Assembly: GCA_019925795.1 (NCBI GenBank)
Contig: CM034304.1
Span: 13,508,720 to 13,572,719, forward strand
DNA length: 64,000 nt
Source: Dendrobium chrysotoxum
Lineage: Eukaryota; Streptophyta; Magnoliopsida; Asparagales; Orchidaceae
Direction: 5' to 3'
Below are positions 55,611 to 64,000 of the stretch, one piece after another. Below the pieces are notes generated by a model. That model searched no databases and was not told the DNA's origin. It saw only the letters and a program-made list of their open reading frames with translations. The stretch's first letter is position 1. Every line of letters begins with the position of its first letter. The position numbers were made by a program, and so were the translations under genes.

Positions 55611-56375
55611 GTGACACTCCCTGAGTCTTTACTAACTAGTCATCTTACTGGAGGAATCACTTTAGATTCTTTCACTGACTCGACCCCTACTAAGGCTGCT
55701 ACCTTTTCTCCTCCCCATAGGAGTGGTCACGCAGCCATGCACCCCTTCAGATGTCTAGTTGCTTGACGGACAGCTCGGTCACCTGCTCATCCCACTCCTG
55801 TTCATGTGCAGCCAGTGTACCCTGTGGTTAGGCAGCTAATGCCTAACCACTCTTTGTTCAGCCTACTCATTAAAGCAGGCAGGCGACCAGTGCCTACTGT
55901 ATCAGTTATTTAGACTGCTCCGGTCCCTCAGCGTCGGCAGGCAGTAGTTACTCCTTTCATTGCTCTGGTGGATACATATCATGTTTGGGTTCCCCCTCCT
56001 TCTTCCTCTAAGAAGAGGGGTGCCCAGATAGAGGCTCCTTTGCCTTCTTCTCATCATATTTCTATTTTTACTTGACACTCTCACCCAGAGACTATTGGGT
56101 AGACCCCGATGCTTCCTATAGTCCCTATTCCCCTAGTCCCTCAGATAGTGGGTTTAGATGTACCTTCATCCTCCACCTCCGGCCTTAAGAGAAGGACTCA
56201 GAAGAATAGAAACTGGAGACTTCATTTAGCTGTATCTTAGATGGCCAGGCAACAGTTGTCAGATTTTATGGCTCAATAGGAGCTAGTTTAGCCTAGGGTG
56301 GTCCCCTTATAACAGGAGCCATGCCTAGTTCCAGTTACACCTACCCCCAATTTCTCCGGTCACCCCCAAGTATGG
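55611..56375 (+). pseudogene. gag-like reading frame with eight internal stops
   Basis: One frame stays readable for about 250 codons, rich in Pro, Ser, Thr, Gln and Arg (for example SSTSGLKRRTQKNRNW and MARQQLSDFMAQ). Stops at 55764 (TGA), 55911 (TAG), 56073 (TGA), 56100, 56238, 56277, 56289 (TAG) and 56310 (TAA) are each one C-to-T or G-to-A transition from CGA, CAG, CAA or TGG. Its place after an LTR end and possible primer site suggests a retroelement gag N-terminal region; no diagnostic domain is visible. Confidence 0.5.
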
Positions 56376-57039
56376 TCTGGGATATCAAAACCACTAGTTC
56401 AAATTTCTTTGTTAAGTGTGATACTAGGGCCATACCTAATCTATATTAGTCATAAATGGTAATATTGATCCACTATCCCAACATAGAGTTTATTCATAAA
56501 ATAATTTTGTTGTGATTATGATTCCTAGTTCATTCACATGAGGTGAATGTGGCCTAGGTTAACGAAGTTAGTGTTTCACTTCTTTATAAGATCTTGTATG
56601 CTCCCTCTCTCCATAATTTTATTCATGTGATGAATATGGCATGGGTTATCAAAGTCATTCATGTCCCCCTCTCTTTGTGTTCCAATTATTAGGGTGTAGT
56701 TCCGTACTAGGAGTAACTCATGGATATGATAAACGTTCCCTCTACCATGTGTTATCTTTGACAGTATGGGCTATACCAATTTATGATTGCAAGTAGATAT
56801 AAAAGTATATAAACACACACACACACACACACACACATGATGATGAAATAAAAAGAGGGAAGCTCTTAGCAGAGCAAAATCAGTTGCCCTTATCACAGGT
56901 GGAACCCGGCAATACACCTTAAGAGCCCGAATCCATAGGCTTTTCTTTTTCTCCCCTTCAAAGCATCTAGGTGATTGCTTCAAGGATGACCCTACACTTG
57001 TGTTGTTATGATTCTTTATGGTTATAATATTATTTGTTT
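56376..57039. other. Intergenic, short repeats only
   Basis: No gene. Two related stretches (about 56525-56570 and 56620-56670) share ATTCA(C/T)(A/G)TGA...GAAT(G/A)TGGC. An (AC)n microsatellite lies at 56812-56837. Confidence 0.5.
56812..56837. repeat. (AC)n microsatellite
   Basis: Thirteen AC units. Confidence 0.95.
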
Positions 57040-58390
57040 GTGATGCAGTACATCTTATCCTAAGATGTTAACATCACTTTCTTGTAGGCTTGGATCTTTC
57101 AAAGAAAAGATTAGCCCCCATCTCCTTTTCCTCAACAACTCACTTACCCATTTATAGCTCGCTCTTAGCTGCTAGAGAGGTTTTATGAATGTAGTGATGT
57201 TGTTTTCACCTCTCACAGGGTCCCACCAGTTAGGGTGGGTGTTGCCACTGTGATCCTTTTTAATGAATAAATGATCATGTTCATAGTTATCATCCTTGGT
57301 GGCGGGTGTATCCCCTTTGCTACCTCGATTTGTTTCCTCAGTAGTGTTGTAATACACCTGGTCTTAGGTGTTAGCATCACTGCCTTGAGAGCTTTGATCT
57401 TCTACCAAAAGACCAGCTCCCTAATTTCTTTTAGCGACCTATCCTCCCATTCATGCCCTACTCTTAGCTGCTAGTGAAGTCTTATGGATGCGTTGAGGTC
57501 GCCTTCACTTCCCACAAGGTCCCACTAGTTAATGTGGGTGTTACCACTGTGATCTTTTGATATTTATCAATCTTATTCATGATTATTTTTGTCGATGGTG
57601 AGTGTGTCCCCTTGCTACCTTGAGTTGTTTTCCCAATAGTGTTGTAATACACCCGATCTCAGGTGTTAGCATCGCTGCCTTGAAAGCTTTGATCTTCTAG
57701 CAGAAGATCCGCTCCCTAGTTTTTTTTTAACGACCTATCCTCCAATTCATACCCTACTCTCAGCTGCTAGAGTAATCTTATGGATACGCTGAGGTTACCT
57801 TCACTTCCCATAGGGTCCCACTTGTTAGCATGGGTGTTACCGCTGTGACCTTCTGACAATTATTGACCCTATTCATAGTTGTGTCTTTGGTTGCGAGTGT
57901 GTTTCCTCGCTACCTCAGTTTTTCTCCCCATTTTTTATGTTGTATATCGTGCCTCAGATGTTAATATCACCTCTTTTTGAGCCTTGATTTCCCAGCAGAA
58001 GATCGGCCCTTTAATTCCTTTTATCACTCACTTGCCCATTGGGACTCAACTCTCGATTGCCAGAGAGGCTGCTTGGGTGTGTTTATATTGCATTCACTTC
58101 TTACAGGGTCCCCTATCAGTTAGTATGGGTGTACCACTGTAGTTCCTTGATGATTAGCTTTCCTTGGTGTAGTTTTATTCTTTTTAGCGAATGTGTCCCC
58201 TCACGACTTCAGTTGTTACTCACTTGGAATGAGATTGCCCCTCTCGTCCTCTACTGAGGGTGTATCTCTTCCTGTTGCCCCTCGAGGCATTAGTATGATG
58301 CTTCTCCCCTTTTCATATAATTTTAGTAATTACCTAGGAAATTTTGCTAGCATTTGGGTATTCGTTGCCACGATGATTTATCTTAAAGTA
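57040..58390. repeat. Tandem array, four-plus units of about 295-300 bp
   Basis: Anchors GTCCCAC(C/T)(A/T)GTTAG...GTGGGTGTTACCACTGTGATC at 57220, 57519, 57815 and 58108 (periods 299, 296, 293). Each unit also has TTTGATCTTC(T)-(A/C)AGAAGA(C/T)C, GCTCTTAGCTGCTAGAG, GTGTCCCCTTGCTACCT and TTGTAATACACC. Units diverge toward the right, where the copia LTR begins abruptly at 58391. No open frame is conserved between units. Confidence 0.85.
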
Positions 58391-59184
58391 TGAGATGCGC
58401 CAAGAGGGGGGGTGAATTGGTATTTTAAAAAATCAATCCTAAACAATAGTTCAACTCAACGAATAACGTGCAGAAGCAAGTACAACGTTCATAACGATGA
58501 TATTGGTAATTCAATTGTAGCTTTCACAATACAAGATTTAAATCATGATTTTTCACCAAGCAATTTAACGTACTAATTAAGAGCATGAAAAGTAAAGTAC
58601 AGTAAAATGGAAAAAACACACCAGAGATTTTTATAGTGGTTCGGTCACTTGACCTACGTCCACTCTCCAGAGTCCTCTACTCCAGGGTTTGCACTAGTAA
58701 AAGTTGACTGTCTTTTTGCTCCCACAGCAAGGCGGAGAAGCCTTTACAATACTCACTTTCACCTCCATCGATGCGGCGGAATACCAAACGCTATGTCACC
58801 CTCCTGGTGACGACAGCGGACCTTCTCCTTTTTCTCCCTCCTGGAGATGGCAGAGTACCTTGACGATGTTGATCTTGAAGTGACTCTTCCCTCGAGAACT
58901 TTCCCGAGACTCCCCAAAGCCACAAGAGGAGCAAAGCATGCAGCTTGCTTGGAGCCACCGTGTGATCCCCTCACACTACTTCTCCCTCACGCTCAAGCTC
59001 ACATTCACCTTCCTCTCACAAGCCCTGGATCTCTCCGAGGAAAAATTTCTCTCTCACGAATCCCCTTCTTCCCTCAAAGCCTCTCACAGCAAGAGGATAG
59101 ACCAACAATAACTTATAAAAAATTTTAAGTTGTTTTTATATCAGGCTTCAGAAAACCCTAAAGATTTCAACTTTTGTGTTTCTG

Positions 59185-60002
59185 TTCATACAGTACGATA
59201 TATAATCATACAGTACGATCAGTTCAAGTACAGCTCCGTCCAGTACGAGCAAAGATGAACAGTTATTGAAGTTTATACATATCATACTGTACGATATGTA
59301 TACCATAAAGGACGATAATGTTGATTCGTACTATTCGTACAGGACGATCTGTGGGACGATCCCTGGGATGAAAAAATTCATCTCTGCTAGTCGTCCAGCA
59401 CTCCACTAGTCGTACAGTACGATTAGTTTGTTTCAGGATATCGTCCTGTACGATACGAATATCGTCCAGGACGAATAGAACAAAAAATCTTGGTTTCGCC
59501 TGGGATGATCCCTGGGACGAAAAAATTCATCTCTGCCAGTCGTCCAACACTCCACTAGTCGTACAGTACGATTAGTTCATTTCAGGATAACGTCCTGTAC
59601 GATACGAATATCGTCCAGGATGAACAGAACAAAAAACCTTGATTTCATCTGGTACGATCAAAGGGACGAATGTAATCGTCTCTGTCTATCGTACGGTACG
59701 ATATATCATCATACAGTACGATCGACATTAAATAAGAAACTAACATTTATTTCCTGATTACGGGAGATAACTTTGGTAAGTATTCAATTAATCGTATAGT
59801 ACGATCAGTTCAGGAAATCAAAATTAAGAACTTACCAAACTTATTCTGGCGGCTAGGGTTTCTCAATTGTATCTTATCATACAGTACGATAAGGATCGTA
59901 CAGTACGATTAGATTACAAAGTTAATCATCCAAAAAAAATAGCCGTTAGCCTGAGTATTATTAATTAATCGTACATTACGATTTTAAATCATACAGTACG
60001 AT
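59185..60002. repeat. Paired-dyad array 1 (LTR)
   Basis: Consensus ATCGTACAGTACGAT, arms ATCGTAC/GTACGAT. Pair starts: 59185/59205, 59281/59302, 59390/59409, 59440/59461, 59539/59558, 59589/59610, 59688/59708, 59876/59895, 59968/59988, plus a single at 59791. Spacing within a pair is 19-21 bp. Variants include ATCATACAGTACGAT, ATCGTACGGTACGAT and ATCGTCCAGGACGAA. Confidence 0.92.
59353..59650. repeat. 149-bp tandem duplication inside the LTR
   Basis: Units begin GGGA(C/T)GATCCCTGGGA(T/C)GAA at 59353 and 59502 and run to CAAAAAA(T/C)CTTG(G/A)TTTC; each carries two dyad pairs. Confidence 0.9.
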
Positions 60003-60313
60003 ATTCTTAAAAAAAAAATTAAACATTTAAAACACATCTCCCCCTGTGTGTGTGCATGGTTGCTCCTTTCACATACATGCTTCTGTGGCAGACTCAAGAA
60101 AATAAAAATAAAGAAAAAAAAATTACATACTTTTCAACATCCTATTCTACCCGGTTTGAGTATCCAGTAACCTTGAGCAGTGTGGATCTGACCTGAAATG
60201 TTAGTGCTCATATACAAGGATAAGCATTTGTAATCTAAAGGAAGTCCACATGGATTCAGTAAGTATTAGTTGTCACCATCAAAATTAAGTACTCGGGATC
60301 CTGGATTTCAACA

Positions 60314-60327
60314 ATCTCCCCCTTTTT
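60314..60327 (-). other. Polypurine tract of the SIRE-like element
   Basis: Minus strand AAAAAGGGGGAGAT directly upstream of the LTR start TGTTGAAATCC; primes plus-strand synthesis. Confidence 0.8.
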
Positions 60328-60758
60328 GATGGTGTCAAATAATATTTTCTGATGGCCACAGTTGTTCTGACTTCCTTAGCTCCCCCTCAGAAGAATAACT
60401 TATTAATTTTTAAATAGGAGGAGAGGAAATTTTTTTTTCTTTTTATTATAACATATAAAAAAAAAACATAACAAGAGAAAAATATGTAGTGAGAACAGAA
60501 GAGTAAACATAAACAACCGATATCATTAATAGTAAGAAAAACAGAACACACAGAAACGTCTCCCCCTTTTGACAACACCAAAAAGGGAAGAACAAAGAAA
60601 TAACTACAATGACAAGAAACAAAAAAAACATAAATAACTACAATAACTCAAAATTCTGGATCCTGATCCGGAGGTGGTGGTGGAGGTTGTAGAAACAGTT
60701 GGTAGTACTGATGGAGGGACGTAAACTGGTGATCGATAGAGGTGAAGCGCTCCCTAAA

Positions 60759-61766
60759 TCATTTCATATCAGTTTCATGTTCCTGATGTTGCTGAGCAAT
60801 GTGGGAATCCAACCTAGTCTCCAGTCGATCAAGGCGTTGAATGATGTCATCGTGAGGGTAGTCGGGAGGAGCAAGACCAGGTGGGTGGATTGGTGGTGGT
60901 GGAGGGGCATCAGTAGGAGCAGCAGCCTCTTCGTCATCAAACTCGGGATCGGCGTGAGCGGCCCCTCGATGGAATAAGATATGAAAAGAGGCATCTGAGT
61001 AGAAGATAGGAAGATGATCTGGAGGTAGCGGATAATGAAGTTGGTACTTGGCATCTAAGATGTATCCTATGACATGCCCTAAAGCAAGGTTCAGTTTTCG
61101 GCGGGCACCAGGATATCGGTATGCAGACAGGGTATGGATATAATCAAAAACCATTTGGGCTTCATTGAATTTTGTTCCAGATATTATTAGATATATGACG
61201 ACAGAAAGTAGTGGAGTAATATGGATGCAGTCTCCAGCTTTGAGTATGATGGACGTGCGAAGGACATACTGGATAACGCGGGCATTCTGATTCAGCGTTT
61301 GGACAAGGGGCAGGTGTTGATTGGATGGGACACCTCTAAGGGTCATATTAACTGATGTCCAATCATAATCATGTGAGATCATAGATTGGGGACGAGGGCC
61401 GTCAGTGGACAGCCCAATGTGTGCAGCAATGTCATTGACGGTGATAACGACATGCTGTTTGCAGACATAGGAAGTGAAAGTGGTGTTTTTTAGGTCAATT
61501 TTGACATTGGCAAGAAACTCAAAAAGGAGTTCGGAGTGGAAAGGAAAGGCTAGAGTCAACAGGAATTGAAGGGTGGTGGATGCGAAAAGGTTCATCACCT
61601 CGAAATTCAGAGCGGCTTGATTCAGCATGCGAGATGGAGTGATTTTGGCTTCCTTGAGTTTAGTGTATGCTTTCTCATCTACAGCAGAGAGAAAGCGATC
61701 GTCGAAATGCCGAGAGGAGGAAGAGCTCCCGACGATCATTCGGCCGCGCTTACTTGCACCAGACAT
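60759..61766 (-). CDS. 335-aa ORF downstream of copia pol ('env-like'/putative plant transposon protein position)
   Basis: Uninterrupted from ATG at 61766 to stop at 60759. N-terminus MSGASKRGRMIVGSSSSSRH, basic and Ser-rich; middle residues about 30-260 form a globular, hydrophobic region with LNFEVMNLFASTTLQFLL and HVVITVNDIAAHIGLS; then an acidic segment, a PPPPPIHPPGLAPP proline run (about 290-305), and a C-terminal heptad-like IIQRLDRLETRLDSHIAQ coiled coil. No signal peptide or clear transmembrane anchor. Resembles the uncharacterised 'putative plant transposon protein' domain I recall from extra ORFs of SIRE-type elements; whether it is env-like, structural or nucleic-acid binding is unknown. 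Flanked on both sides by dyad arrays. It has no lesions, although pol does. Confidence 0.8.
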   Translation of the reverse strand: MSGASKRGRMIVGSSSSSRHFDDRFLSAVDEKAYTKLKEAKITPSRMLNQAALNFEVMNLFASTTLQFLLTLAFPFHSELLFEFLANVKIDLKNTTFTSYVCKQHVVITVNDIAAHIGLSTDGPRPQSMISHDYDWTSVNMTLRGVPSNQHLPLVQTLNQNARVIQYVLRTSIILKAGDCIHITPLLSVVIYLIISGTKFNEAQMVFDYIHTLSAYRYPGARRKLNLALGHVIGYILDAKYQLHYPLPPDHLPIFYSDASFHILFHRGAAHADPEFDDEEAAAPTDAPPPPPIHPPGLAPPDYPHDDIIQRLDRLETRLDSHIAQQHQEHETDMK

Positions 61767-61862
61767 GGTTGAAGAAGGGATTTGAGAGAGAGGAAATTTA
61801 GAGTGAGTGAGAGTGAGTGAATGTAGTCAAAGAATCCCTCCATTTTATAGAATTTGTGAACT

Positions 61863-62267
61863 ATCGTACAGTACGATTGCGGATCGTACAGTACGATAGG
61901 TGCAATAATGTCGTCTGGACGACCGTTCAAAAAAGCAAGTCAAATCGTACAGTACGATCAGAATCATATTGTACGAACGTGAGTGTGAGGCGTTCATCCC
62001 GAGAAGTCATCTGAATGACCTTTGACAAAAAGAATCGTATAGTACGAAGAGGTGTTCGTACAGTATGATAGGCAATAATGTTCGTACCGGCCGAGTTTAA
62101 ATTCATCCTAATCCATTTGACACGTGGATCGTACCGTACGATGGTGAGTCGTACAGTACGATAGGTATAAGACATGAAAGATCTAGACCGTGAATGGGAG
62201 TGGACGACTGAGATTGGAGTGATTTGAATATTATCGTACAGTACGATATTGGATCGTACAGTACGAT
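61863..62267. repeat. Paired-dyad array 2 (between pol and the extra ORF)
   Basis: Five pairs: 61863/61883, 61944/61963, 62034/62055, 62128/62148, 62233/62253, with pair-to-pair distances of 81-105 bp. Five sites are exact ATCGTACAGTACGAT; 62128 has central C, 62148 starts with G. Lies in the 5' leader side of the extra ORF. Confidence 0.95.
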
Positions 62268-62319
62268 TGTCAGAGAAATTCAAGGTTTGTGAGCAGCAAG
62301 GTAAGAGGATCAGTAAACC

Positions 62320-62411
62320 ATTTTTTTTCCATTATTATTTTTTTTTATTTTTTTTGTTTTTTTTGTTTTTAAACAAACTAATCATAACAAACACACAAAT
62401 TTTTTTTTTTA
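62320..62411. other. T-rich tract just after the pol stop (A-rich on the coding strand)
   Basis: Runs of T up to about nine on the + strand between array 2 and the end of pol. Confidence 0.8.
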
Positions 62412-64000
62412 GGCTTGAATGTCTATGACACCTAATTTTATTCTTAAAGTGCTAAATGTGTCATAATCTAATAGTTTTGTGAAAATGTCAGCCAATTGAT
62501 CTTTAGTAGCAACATGGTGCAGTTCAATATCTCCTTTGGCTATGTGATCTCTAATGAAATGATGACTAATGTCTATATGTTTTATTCGTGAATGTTGAAT
62601 TGGATTTTTGGTTATGCAAATAGCACTGGTGTTGTCACACATGATTGGAATGGTTCCTACAGGTAGTCCTAGATCTAACAGTTGTTGTTTTAACCACAAA
62701 ACTTGTGCAATACAGCTACCTACCGCTATATATTCTTCTTCGGCTGTTGATAGGGCTACCGAATTCTATTTTTTACTGGACCATGAAACTAATGAATATC
62801 CAATGAATTGGCAAGTATGAGAAGTGCTTTTTCTATCTACCCTACATCCTACAGAGTCTGAATCTGAGTACCCTAAGATTTCAAAAGTAGTGCTGTGTTT
62901 AGGATACCAAATTCCTAAGTTTGAGGTGCCTAGTAGATATCTAAGAATTCTTTTGACAGCAGTCATGTGAGATTCTTTCGGGTCAGCTTGAAAGCGGGCA
63001 CAAAGACACACACTAAACATTATGTCTGGTCTACTGGCAGTCAAGTAGAGTCGCGATCCAATTATTCCCCTATACCTCTTTTGATCTACAAACTTCCCAC
63101 TGGGATCTTTATCCAATTGAATGTTAGAGCTCATGGGTGTATTCATAGCCTTAGCATTATCCATTTCATATTTTTTCAAAATATCATTTATGTACTTAGA
63201 TTGGCTAAGGAACGTTCCACCTTCCGTTTGTTTTACACTAAATCCAAGGAAGTAACTAAGTTCTCCCATCATACTCATTTCAAACTCATCACTCATTATT
63301 TTTGAAAATTCATTACATAAGCTTTTCTTCATCGATCCAAACAAGATGTCATCTACATAAATCTGAATAATGAGTACCTCAACTCCTACCTTCTTCAAGA
63401 ATAAGGTGGTGTCCACACTACCCTTAACAAAGCCTCTATCTAGTAGGAACATACTAAGTCTTTCATACCAGGCTGTAGGTGCTTATTTTAACCAGTATAG
63501 TACCTTTTTCAGTTTGAACACGTGGTTTGGAAATTGTGAGTTTTCAAACCCCGGAGGTTGCTCCACATAAACATCTTCCTTGATTACCCCGTTCAGAAAG
63601 GCACTCTTGACATCCATTTGATACAGCTTAAAATCCCTAAAATAAGCAAAGGCTAACAGTACCCTGATGGCTTCTAGTCTAGCTACCGGAGAAAAGGTTT
63701 CTTCAAAATCTATTCCTTCAATTTTTTTATACCCCTTTGCTACTAACCTAGCCTTGTTTCTCACTACTATTCCAGAGTCATTCATCTTATTTTTAAAGAC
63801 CCATTTAGTTCCAACCACACTTTGTTCTTTAGGTCTTTTGACTAATTCCTATACATCATTCTTAACGAATTGGTTCAACTCTTCTTACATTGCTAGGATC
63901 CAAAATTCATCTCCTAAGGCTTGATCTATATTCGTGGGTTCAATCATAGATATGAATGCAGAATGACTAACCTATTTCTTAAGTCCATGCCTAGTTTTTA
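62409..64000 (-). pseudogene. copia pol, RT and RNase H part, with several stops (5' part outside window)
   Basis: Minus strand: GTKWVFKNKMND, KARLVAKGYKKIEGIDFEET, FSPVARLEAIR, YQMDVKSAFLNG, VYVEQPPGFE, then IYVDDILFGS (catalytic Asp pair), GELSYFLGF, TASRPDIMFSV, and RNase H DSDSVGCRVDRKSTS, STAEEEYIAVGS, HIDISHHFIRDHI, KDQLADIFTK. Stops replace Gln in LKQAP and KKQNSVAL and residues in the segment past 63819. The ...GYSDSD of RNase H reads DSDSVGC where DADWAGC is usual. Ends at stop 62409-62411. Confidence 0.92.

Larger units (their letters stand above)
58391..60313 (-). repeat. 3' LTR of the SIRE-like element
   Basis: On the + strand begins TGAGATGCGCCAAGAGGGG and ends GGATTTCAACA: TG...CA, 1923 bp. 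Includes a TAGTGGTTCGGTCACTTGACC block (58637) and the paired dyad array. Right boundary set by the adjacent polypurine tract. Confidence 0.8.
58391..64000 (-). mobile_element. SIRE/Maximus-type Ty1/copia retrotransposon, 3' part (continues past window end)
   Basis: Minus strand: pol (RT and RNase H) at 62409-64000, a 335-codon ORF at 60759-61766, purine tract, then a 1.92-kb LTR. Pol-then-extra-ORF order, the AAAAAGGGGGAGA-TTGTTG tract/LTR junction and the CACCCCCCTCTTGG-type LTR edge are hallmarks I associate with the SIRE/Maximus lineage. Only one LTR is in the window, so target duplications cannot be checked. Confidence 0.85.

Noticed and set aside
59185..62267. CRISPR-like array of short palindromic repeats
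   Set aside because: Spacing is irregular between pairs, repeats are 15 bp, no cas genes, and the setting is a plant copia element.

Overview
This window is a plant (angiosperm) nuclear DNA segment. The evidence is GT-AG introns, an SMP plus C2 domain gene of the plant NTMC2 family, Ty3/gypsy elements primed by initiator Met-tRNA, an RTE-clade LINE and a SIRE/Maximus-type Ty1/copia element. I see nothing that fixes the species. Only one host protein-coding gene is supported; nearly everything else is transposable-element DNA at different stages of decay.

Layout. (1) 161-29250, + strand: the 3' eleven coding exons (1659 nt including stop) of an NTMC2T6/At1g53590-like lipid-transfer protein; its 5' end lies upstream of the window. 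Two introns are swollen by insertions. Intron 1188-21429 holds a minus-strand gypsy element (1643-7484) with a nested RTE fragment (5593-5861), a nearly full-length RTE LINE (8213-11374), a plus-strand gypsy element (11603-17127) whose 3' LTR carries a small TIR element (16780-17020), and a decayed SIRE-like LTR (from 17431). Intron 22002-27683 holds a third gypsy element (22364-26885). All splice sites and the reading frame survive. (2) 29251-30331: 3' flank. (3) 30332-43097: an unclassified element bounded by about 700-bp direct repeats sharing a minus-strand TATA box, containing several tandem arrays; a 7.85-kb TG...CA unit (33715-41564) is nested inside one 84-bp array. (4) 43098-56400: further copies of that long unit in both orientations (44309-49955 +, 50450-53395 -, 53396-55247 +), the last followed by a possible primer-binding site and a stop-riddled gag-like reading frame. 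(5) 57040-58390: a 300-bp tandem array. (6) 58391-64000, minus strand: the 3' part of a SIRE-like copia element: a 1.92-kb LTR, an intact 335-codon ORF downstream of pol (the 'env-like' position), and the 3' part of a damaged pol.

Most unusual signal. The copia element carries the dyad ATCGTACAGTACGAT (7-bp arms, one central base) and variants, almost always as pairs starting 19-21 bp apart. At least nine pairs lie in the LTR and five between pol and the extra ORF. Each pair can fold into a stem of about 15 bp with a 4-6 nt loop, and some diverged pairs keep the pairing through matching changes in both members. I do not know a described function for it.
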